From: Lepisosteus oculatus
Taxonomy: Eukaryota; Chordata; Actinopteri; Semionotiformes; Lepisosteidae
NCBI RefSeq assembly: GCF_040954835.1
Contig: NC_090700.1
Location: forward strand, 22,981,501-23,045,500
Length of the DNA: 64,000 bases
Reading direction: 5' to 3'
Shown: piece by piece, positions 56,709 to 64,000 of the stretch
How positions within the stretch are numbered: position 1 is the stretch's first letter
How the letters are laid out: every line of letters begins with the position of its first letter
Made by a program: the position numbers and the translations under genes
The notes under the pieces: generated by a model
Database searches by the model: none
The model's input: only the letters and a program-made list of their open reading frames with translations
Told to the model about the DNA's origin: nothing

Positions 56709-57065
56709 GTTCAGGTGGGTAGCTGCGTCAGCATGCGTAGGCTGCAAAGGAACAAGTAATAGGTTTATTCCATGCTGAAAAAAAGAAGAAAGAGAACACA
56801 ACGTTTCGGCCGTGGAGCCTTCTTCAGGTGTGACACCTGACCAATCTAATCTCTCCGTCTGTGTTATCAAAGACGGTTTTCTGAACTCATTCATCAGTAA
56901 GACTACCGAAACCAAACTTATCCTGCAGCTAGGATCACACCTTCCCCCTTCTCTTAACGACAGACTACTCTTTTTTAAAATTTTGACACCTGAAGAAGGC
57001 TCCACGGCCGAAACGTTGTGTTCTCTTTCTTCTTTTTTTCAGCATGGAATAAACCTATTACTTGA
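56709..57065 (+). mobile_element. Inverted-terminus repeat copy with target-site duplication
   Basis: Flanked by ATATTTTGTTTTTG (about 56694-56708 and 57066-57080). Inside: reverse tail (GTGGGTAGCTGCGTCAGCAT ... CTTCTTCAGGTGTGAC, 56712-56835), a coding-like middle (56836-56990), then a forward tail (CACCTGAAGAAGGCTCCACG, GCCGAAACGTTGTG, CAGCATGGAATAAACCTATT). The frame runs open through middle and tail (56812-57153), a property of a shared coding end and not evidence of a gene. Confidence 0.75.
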
Positions 57066-57284
57066 TATTTTGTTTTTGGTTAGGAGGGGAGTTAGACCAC
57101 TCCCTGCACCCTCACTGCATGGTCCCAGTCTGGGAATGGGAGGTGCTCTATAAACTCCAGCAGTTTTGACAGGGACACTTATCTGACAAAAACAAGGTGA
57201 TTTTCTATTAGCTGAGGGTCTGTGCAATAGATACCATCCACCTTTGGAGAGGCACACATTTTTCCCATCCAATTCTGCACTGCA

Positions 57285-57960
57285 GTTTTTCTAGAGGTGG
57301 TCCACCCAGACCAACAATAATAATGAAGACTTAAAACTGAATGAAGAAGGGTGATATGCTATTGGACGACTGTCTTAACATGGTATGTTTCACATTTGAT
57401 GGTGCAAAACATGTTTTTGTCCCTGGTTATAGTTTAAAAAACTGATTGAATTTAAATATAATAAAGGATTTGATTTAATTAAAATTTCAGATACAGCTCC
57501 TTTAAAAGCTTACATCTTAAAGCCTTTTTCATTGAACAGAACAAAAAAATAGCAATGACAATTCTTACAGTAGTATAAATGTAAGAAAGGTGCTGTAAAA
57601 TTATTAAAAACTTCTAATAATCTTAGATTTGTCAAACTTAGTATTGGCGATTTAAAATTAAAAAAGGACCCTCTCAAATTTTGGCAGAATATTCAAGGAA
57701 TTACAGTTAACCACGAAGAAATAACAAAGCAGGTATTTCAGCTGCTTGTCACTTCGCTTAATGCTGCTATACTCCTCATACGCTACTGTGTTAACTGAAG
57801 GTTAAAGTGTTCACTTTTATTTTTATTAAAAGTAGGTATTTACATACACTTCCGGATCATTCGTGTTTCATAGGTTAAACTCAAAAAGCTTGAACAGGAT
57901 GTCTATGGTAGCTTCTTTGTTTGCTTCCGAGTGAGTATAGGACTTTAACTTTGAAAGTCG
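57285..57960. other. Intergenic, nothing recognised
   Basis: AT-rich sequence upstream of rrp8. An ACTTCCGG (ETS-type) site lies at 57848-57855. Confidence 0.4.
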
Positions 57961-57967
57961 GCAGTTT

Positions 57968-58095
57968 TCAAACATGAAGAAAGAAAACACAACGTTTTGG
58001 CTGTGGAGCATTCTTCGGGTTTTCTTTCTTATTTTTCAGCATGGAATAAACCTATTACTTGTTCCTTTGCAGCCTACGCATGTTGACGCAGTGTT
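57968..58095 (+). repeat. Inverted-terminus repeat copy abutting the rrp8 promoter
   Basis: Shows AAGAAAGAAAACACAACG, TTTTGGCTGTGGAGCATTCT (left part) and TTTTTCAGCATGGAATAAAC, TTGCAGCCTACGCATGTTGA (right tail), ending a few bases before the ACTTCCGG at 58101. Confidence 0.7.
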
Positions 58096-58100
58096 CCAAC

Positions 58101-58222
58101 ACTTCCGGTTCACTCCCGCTGCACGCTTCTGGTTTTGCTGTACTATTTAATCGTAGAACGTGGACACACGTGTATTTACTCATAGGGATTGTGTCCACTT
58201 GTCAACACTATCGCTCACTGAG
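58101..58222 (+). promoter_or_regulatory. rrp8: Probable rrp8 promoter and non-coding first exon
   Basis: ACTTCCGG (ETS-type, 58101-58108) is followed by a CpG-containing stretch and, at 58222, a strong donor CTGAG|GTGAGTG. This fits a short 5' UTR exon spliced to the start-codon exon (acceptor AG at 59691-59692). Inferred from splice signals only. Confidence 0.45.
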
Positions 58223-58565
58223 GTGAGTGAAGCGCCTAATTCAATATTCCGGATTTGTGCTCGTTGAGTAATGTACAGAAAGTACGTCTTGTTCGCTTTG
58301 TAAATTACAGATTACTCGGCAAAATTGTTGCTAGTTCCATATGCATTTTCTTTTAAATAATTGACATAATTCTTGAAGAATTGTTTTAACATTTTACAGT
58401 GACTAGCTTTAGTGTTTTCAGATACCATTCCGTTTTGTTAATATGCAACATTTCTGTATACTCAGAGATTGTAATAGCAGTTTTGCACGAGGCTGAAGTT
58501 GGCTTCTTTTTCGCGTTTTTCATTCCACCTTAAATGCAGCTGCTGTGATGTTATATCGCCTTTCG

Positions 58566-58580
58566 CCTGCAGATGGCGCT
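58566..58580 (+). promoter_or_regulatory. CTCF-like motif near the rrp8 promoter
   Basis: CCTGCAGATGGCGCT fits CCASYAGRKGGCRSY at 14 of 15 positions. About 350 bp inside the inferred first intron. Confidence 0.38.
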
Positions 58581-58599
58581 CTTCGGTCAGTACTACAGT

Positions 58600-59690
58600 A
58601 CAGAACAGCTTTTCCCAATGTATTCCCTCATGCCATGTTTAGAGGTTCATATTTAAAAAAAACAGTACAGTAAAATATCTTGTACGTCATGATTTTGATA
58701 GTCTGCTATATTGTCTCTCACACCTTGGTGTCAGAATTGTGAAACGATTTTGTAACGAGGAGGGAGGGCCATAGCAATTAAGCCGAAAGCGCAGAACGTC
58801 CCAGTGAATTCACATTTTGCATTTGTCTTATTTACTCGTTGTCTAACATGCCAGTTTGTGTTATTGTGAGTTTTGAAAATTGGTTTTTGAATTTCTGAAA
58901 TATGTTTCATACAAAAATGCAATTTGGACAGTCTTTATTTACTTACATATTCCCCTTTACTGAGGATATGTACAGTAATCCATCCGGATTGGAACATTTA
59001 AAAAAGACTGTAGAGAGCTATCTACAGGTGAAAGGCGACACAACATCACAGCGGCAGCATTTAAGGTGGAAGGAAAACGAGAATAAAAAGCCAACTTCAG
59101 CCTTGTAGTTTTTGCTCTATAATGCCACTAAGCTTTTTACCAGGGTCAAGAGCTATCATTTTGGTTGTGGTTTATCATTTCGAAGACCACTGTTTTTTTT
59201 ATTTCTCACTTGAATTCAAATTTTAATGAACACTGTTTTGTGTCATTTGTCATTGGATATTAGCACCAGGTTCACAGATACTGAACAGAGTCCAAAATGG
59301 CTTTGGAAATTGAATATTGCAACCATGGTCGGGAGAGACCAGAATTGTTCCCATCTAATGGACAGTTTTGTGAATCTAACAAGTGGGCTCTCAAAATCAA
59401 ACTCTGGTCATAGAGCTTGTTTTACTGAAAGTGTGGACTGAACATGAAAGCAAAGCCCTGAATAACAGAGTACCATCAACCCCTTCTTTAACTACTACTT
59501 TCAGCAACTGGAATTTATCAGTTTTTCTTTAAGGGTAAAAGAGAGAGAGAGAAACTCAACATTTGTTGGAATCATCTATTTTCCTACACATCTATCCATC
59601 TTTTCTTCCAATTTAAAAATAAAAGTTTATTTAACTCTAAAATAACATTGAGGTTTTGAGAGAAGTAACTGCTTGCATGTTCTGATTTTT
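58600..59690. other. rrp8 intron 1, nothing recognised
   Basis: No conserved coding or repeat content seen. Frames at 58902-59108 and 59226-59441 have no recognisable similarity. Confidence 0.45.
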
Positions 59691-59728
59691 AGGACAAACG
59701 CTGCAGGGAGGCAATTCTGAGAGTCAGA

Positions 59729-59827
59729 ATGTTTGCAGAAGAGGAGTGGAATGATGAACCCACTGCGCTGGTGCTGACACAAGCTGTCTTCCATCATAGG
59801 CAACTCTCAGATTTCAAGAGTGTCACA
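59729..59827 (+). CDS. rrp8: rrp8 coding exon 1
   Basis: 33 codons, MFAEEEWNDEPTALVLTQAV through FKSVT. The exon begins at 59693 after TTTTTAG, with 36 nt of 5' UTR. Donor GTAAGA. The start is supported by similarity to the human MFEEPEW beginning. Confidence 0.88.
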
Positions 59828-62800
59828 GTAAGATCACATTAAGTTTCTCTAGTTTTTCATTCCCTAACATTTTCACAGTTCTGAAACAGATAGGTTATAT
59901 CCAGGAAACAAATAGGTTCTATCCAGAAAAGGATGTGTATGATGAGAGAATTACTTCTAAAGCAACAGAGGAACTTTTCAGCAACTAAACTAATTTGAAT
60001 TGAGCGGTACAGTGGCTCTGTGACTAAGGATCTGTGCCTGTGGCTGGAAGGTTGCCGGTACGTATACACGGCCAGCAGAGGAATCCTACTCCATTGGGCC
60101 CCTGAGCAAGGCCCTTAACTCCAACTGCTCCAGGGCCACTGTATAAATGTCTGACCCTGTGCTCTGACCCCAAGCTTCTGTCTCTGTCTGTATGTCTCAT
60201 GGAGAGCAAGTTGGGGTATACGAAAAGACAAATTCCTAATAAAAGAAATTGTATGTTGGCAATAAAGTGATCTTAATAAAACATAAGAATGGGTACATGT
60301 GAGAGGAAGCTCTAGAGCCTCAGATCAGCCAGTTTTGTATTGATAATTTCAGGCAATTTGTTATTGCATTTTGCAGAAAATCGACAAGGAAACTTGTACA
60401 AGAGGTCGCAATTAGCAATTAAATGTACATGTATTTAGAGTTCTGATATCTGGTCTACTGTTAGAATTGGTCTGTTAAGTGAGATGATGAGAGGTGTGTA
60501 TACCCCTGTCTTTGTGTACTTAGGCAGTGGGGAATAAGAAGAGCCTCTTGCGGACACTGCAGACTCTAGGCTCAGTCCCAGACTGGAACAGCCCCTGTAA
60601 AGAAGGTAGCAGTGACGGTGAAACAGACAAGGCTCCACAAGCTGCCAAGAAGAAAAGAGTCCGGAAGAACTATAAGACTGCCAAGACAGAGGTCAAGGAT
60701 AATGAAGAGGATGAGGGTCCAGTGGAGAAAAAGAGAAAAGCTTGTGAGTCATTCATCATATTTTTTAATTGAAAGGTTTCCAATTCTTTTTTTTCAGACA
60801 GAGTTAGCCCACTTCAGCCCAGTGACTGAAGTGATTTATTGCATATACTGCATAATGCAGAATATCTATACATCAGGTATACAAAAGGAACTGATTCACT
60901 AGGCAAGAAATGCATGGCTTAGACAAGACGTATGAAATGTTATTACTTGAGTTACTCCAGACATAGTTAGAAGTCAGCAGAATTAAGATGATTCCTTGTG
61001 GGGTTCAATATTTCAGGAGGATTCTCTCAAGATTTCCAAGTGAGAACAGTGTTGTACAAGTGTCTCCTGAGATTGTAAAGATGTTAGGCTACCTCTTTTG
61101 TTCTTTAACAAGCACATTTATTCCCAGGGCCTCAGAAGGGAGGAGAGCTGAGAGCTCGGCGAGACAGGCAGGGCAGCAATAAAGAAGCAGAAATGATAAG
61201 GCAGGGCGAGTGCGAAACAGAGCAGCTGAAGAAGGATGAGGGCCAGTCCAAGGTCAGCAGGAAGCAGTGGAAGAATAAGATGAAGAACAAAAGAAAATGT
61301 AAAAACAAATACCGGCAAAATGGACAAGTGAGCACTGCCTTGGTAGTTAGAAAAGACGGATCAGGAAGTCTGGAACGCTCTACTGTGGAAAGCAAGACAA
61401 CACATTCTTCACTCCAGGTCAGCCAAAGGCAAGAGCAGAATAAGAGGGGAGAAGGTCCAGGGAAAAAAGAACCCAAGGGTTCAGCAGCCAAAAAAGTTGC
61501 ATTCAGAAGTGTTGAAGGATCAGGTTTGAAATCTCAGCCAGATGGAGAAGAAATAGAAACCAGTGGTTTGTGGGCCATTTCAGCAAGGAAAAGGAAAAAA
61601 GATCCAAAACAACAGCAAGCCAAACTGCAGAAGATACTTAAGGTGCTGGAATCTAAGAAAACAGGGTCCAGTGTGAGCCAAAAGGAGGAGAAAGTGGCTG
61701 ACTCGCCCGTCCCTGCACTGGATCGCTCATCTGCCTTGCGAGCTCGCATGGAACAACGGCTGGAATCAGCACGTTTCCGTTACATTAATGAGCAACTGTA
61801 CACCTCCACCAGTCAGGAGGCCTACAGAATGTTCCAGCAGGATCGTCAAGCCTTCAACATCTATCATCAGGGATTCAAAGCACAAGTGGAGCGATGGCCA
61901 AACAATCCAGTTGATTCCATCATCAGCTATATCCGCAACAAGTAAGTGAAGTAAGGGAACCTTTCAGAGAAGTCAAGGTTCTCTGTTCAGGGTGCAGTGT
62001 GGAGTGTGGGTTGAAAATATCCTTATATTGCAGTTCACTGCTGCTATAATACTTTTCCAGTGATAAGCTATCATTGTAGTATTTCTGGGACAGTAAAACT
62101 ACGTGGATTTCTGGATCCTTTTTTAAGTACACAAAAATAAAAGACTATATCTGAAATTAAGGGAAAATTTTATTTGCAAGATTAAAGGTTTGTCATTAGA
62201 AGACCCTTTTAAAGAGCAAGTGTAAGGGGAAATACGTTGACCACATGGTCATTTACTTGGTTGCCAATTTTTTGTCGTGTTTTAAAGCATTATGTCTGTG
62301 ATTGGCATTTATTTTTTAATGGAAATACTTGGTTACGTTTTTGGAATCTTTGAAATTATAGAATGCTGCAGTCCTGTTTTCATGTTTTTAGTGCACATAA
62401 AATTTTGCTTGCTTCCACACGTTGTAACAGACAAATAAGTTCTGTATCCCGAGATGAAGTTTAAACAACTGAGTTTCTTGCGTGCAAGGAACAATAAGAC
62501 CAAAGTATTGTATAGGTACTAAACTTCCAGTTTATATAGGAAATTTCAGCCGTTTGTGATGCAATTGGTTACCATGGTAAAGGGGGGAGGTCAAAGTGTT
62601 TGGACATTTCCCAGACTTTGACCACTTTTAATGGTCAGTTTTAGGTTTTCTTAGTTGAGGGTTCTCTAGCTTGCATCTGGAATTATTATCAGTTAACCCC
62701 ATCTCTGCCAAGACTCAAAGCATGGAATGTCTTGTGTCACAAGAAATCTTTGTGCAGAAAGGAATCAGTTAACCCCTTCTTCACATCTTATATCTTTCTT

Positions 62801-64000
62801 CATACATATTGAACACTTATCTAAATTATCCAGAAAATCCAGCACTAGGTCCACTGTGCTCTGTGTTACAAGTAAATGATCTTGATTCTGGTGTATTTGG
62901 GCAATTTGTCGTATTTGCAAAGTACAAAATAAGAACTGAGCTTGAGGAATCGACGTAAGACAATTTATTTAAATACTTCAATTTGTTTTCTATACAGTTG
63001 TAGAAGCCACATTAAAAAAGACATTGATGCTCTGTAATTAATTCAAAGAAAAAAAGTTAAATTCCTGGCTCAGATGGTTTTACACAGTCAGGTGAAAGAA
63101 ACTGAGTTTATTTAGTCTTTAACATAGGAGATCTGACAGAAATACAGTAAGCCCTTGGTTTTAACAGTTGAATTTATTCTTTGAATTTATTGGACATAAT
63201 AGGAATCTTGTCTGTAAAATAAGATATTCTGGACTTTCCCGCATTAACAGGGAAATACTGTTATTATGTTTATTACAAATAATAAAATAAGGCATAATTA
63301 AATAAACATCAGTTCAAAATTCAGGAATATCAGTAGTGTGCTATAGAGGTAGGTCAGTTCCTTACACTGAGTGTTTGTTTTGTGTGCGACACATGAAGTT
63401 AAGAGATTGTATGTAATAAAACAATAGAAAAACAATTTTAATTTACTTTGTTGTGCAATGAAAAACAAATAAGTAAAAAAAAAATATATAGTATATATTT
63501 TTCTCATGTAATAGTGTGTTTGGAGGCTGAAAAAATGCTATTTTATTTAATGAACATTCAACAAAGGAAACCCTTCCCCCCTATAAATCCATTAAACCAG
63601 GGGTTTACTATATTTAAAATTCTTAACAACTTTTTATTTCTGACCAGTGCTTAACTTAAGACCTGAGACATAAGTTAAAATGATCAAGATAATTTAAGAG
63701 AGATGTCAGGAAGCAGTTCGTTACACATAGTTGTGAGGAGTCTTAAACAAAGTGACCAGACATTTTGTTGAAGTTAAACACAAAAGTGAAACAGCTGAAT
63801 GAGATCCTTGAATTCATAAACTACTAGAAGCCAAAAAAGCTTCACAGACCAAGCGGTCTCTTCTCATTTGAAACCTTCCTTTTGTTTTTATTATCTTATG
63901 ATGTGCATTCATTAAAAGAGACTGTTTGCTTTTAACATGGCTTTGTGCTTCGTCTTACAGGCCCTCTTCAATGGTTGTTGCTGATTTCGGCTGTGGCGAT
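59729..64000 (+). CDS. rrp8: Ribosomal RNA-processing protein 8 (nucleomethylin), 5' part
   Basis: Nucleolar SAM-dependent methyltransferase; family members methylate N1 of an adenine in large-subunit rRNA and in vertebrates act in rDNA silencing (eNoSC). Coding exons 59729-59827, 60524-60743, 61128-61941 and 63961 to the window end join in phase (391 codons present). The N-terminus MFAEEEWND matches the human start. A long, low-complexity, Lys/Glu-rich region carries nucleolar-type signals. The family landmark SRKQWKNKMKNKRKCKNKY is followed by LRARMEQRLESARFRYINEQ and LYTSTSQEAYRMFQQ, then SAM motif I VVADFGCGD at the cut edge. The methyltransferase domain lies beyond the window. Divergent to ilk, as in mammals. 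Confidence 0.95.
59996..60258 (+). mobile_element. tRNA-derived SINE
   Basis: Head GAGCGGTACAGTGGCTCTGT (A-box region) and GGAAGGTTGCCGGTACGTAT (decayed B-box), body CCTGAGCAAGGCCCTTAACT, CTGACCCCAAGCTTCTGTCT, tail CGAAAAGACAAATTCCTAAT. Same family as 16280-16515 in the other orientation. Lies in the rrp8 intron after coding exon 1. Confidence 0.82.
60524..60743 (+). CDS. rrp8: rrp8 coding exon 2
   Basis: 220 nt encoding AVGNKKSLLRTLQTLGSVPD and a Lys/Glu-rich stretch with AAKKKRVRKNYKTAK (probable nuclear or nucleolar localisation). Acceptor TACTTAG; donor CTT|GTGAGT. The human counterpart has GSKRRQLLATLRAL at the equivalent place. Confidence 0.88.
61128..61941 (+). CDS. rrp8: rrp8 coding exon 3 (largest)
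   Basis: 814 nt. Begins after TTCCCAG with PQKGGELRARRDRQGSN. Contains the conserved SRKQWKNKMKNKRKCKNKY block, a variable charged region, then the conserved LRARMEQRLESARFRYINEQ and KAQVERWPNNPVDSIISYIR. Donor AA|GTAAGTG splits a Lys codon that is completed at 63961. Confidence 0.96.
61945..63955. other. rrp8 intron 3, nothing recognised
   Basis: AT-rich intron without identifiable repeats or coding sequence. Confidence 0.45.
63961..64000 (+). CDS. rrp8: rrp8 coding exon 4, cut by window end
   Basis: 40 nt after acceptor GTCTTACAG. Encodes PSSMVVADFGCGD, the SAM-binding motif I of the methyltransferase domain, completing the Lys codon of exon 3. Confidence 0.93.

Larger units (their letters stand above)
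55588..57280. repeat. 190-bp tandem repeat, interrupted by insertions
   Basis: The phrase CCCAGTCTGGGAATGGGAGG, then GTGCTCTATAAACCCCAGCA, GACACTTATC, CTATTAGCTGAGGGTCTGT and TTGGAGAGGCACA recurs in fixed order. Units begin near 55588, 55778 and 57108. The second unit is split by two insertions (55853-56627 and 56709-57065) and resumes exactly where it stopped. Confidence 0.8.

Noticed and set aside
56812..57153. 113-residue plus-strand frame as a novel gene
   Set aside because: It runs from an inverted repeat tail through a retroelement remnant into the satellite and is bounded by a target-site duplication.
1..64000. CRISPR arrays, operons, Shine-Dalgarno sites or other prokaryotic structures
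   Set aside because: Spliced vertebrate genes throughout; no regularly spaced repeat-spacer array exists. The 190-bp tandem units are directly adjoining.

Overview
The window is vertebrate nuclear DNA, most likely from a ray-finned fish. It holds three split genes of vertebrate type with GT-AG introns, sitting in AT-rich sequence that is heavily loaded with repeats: 5S-rRNA-derived and tRNA-derived SINEs, L2-type LINE pieces, Tc1/mariner relics, Ty3/gypsy remnants and microsatellites. The repeat mix looks more like a non-teleost ray-finned fish than a compact teleost genome, but the species cannot be fixed from sequence reading alone.

Layout. (1) 280-9694, minus strand: smpd1 (acid sphingomyelinase). 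Six coding exons splice cleanly to 595 codons, with all metal-ligand residues present. A cluster of three CATGTG (CLEAR/M-box-like) sites lies 420-470 bp upstream of its start codon. (2) About 10.2-15.5 kb: intergenic, with LINE and repeat tails. (3) 15517-49094, minus strand: ilk (integrin-linked kinase). Twelve coding exons give exactly 452 codons plus stop, and a probable non-coding first exon lies near 52.6 kb. Its introns are large and full of transposable elements. The intron between coding exons 4 and 3 carries an 8.5-kb element with 2.6-3.1-kb inverted arms (26207-34733), and the intron between coding exons 2 and 1 carries a broken LINE (39.7-42.3 kb) and a 5S-derived SINE (46 kb). (4) 52.7-58.1 kb: the intergenic gap between divergent ilk and rrp8. 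It contains a 190-bp tandem repeat interrupted by nested insertions. (5) 58.2-64.0 kb, plus strand: rrp8 (nucleolar rRNA methyltransferase), cut by the window end just after SAM-binding motif I.

How the genes relate. smpd1 encodes a lysosomal lipid hydrolase, ilk a focal-adhesion pseudokinase scaffold and rrp8 an rDNA-silencing and rRNA-modifying enzyme. They are not a pathway. They form a syntenic block (RRP8 and ILK are also divergent neighbours in mammals, with SMPD1 in the same chromosomal region). Most of the unusual material is in the mobile elements: a foldback-like element with target-site duplication, SINE families that share a 5S head but carry different 3' tails, and a dispersed repeat with inverted termini and a hammerhead-like GAAAC motif.
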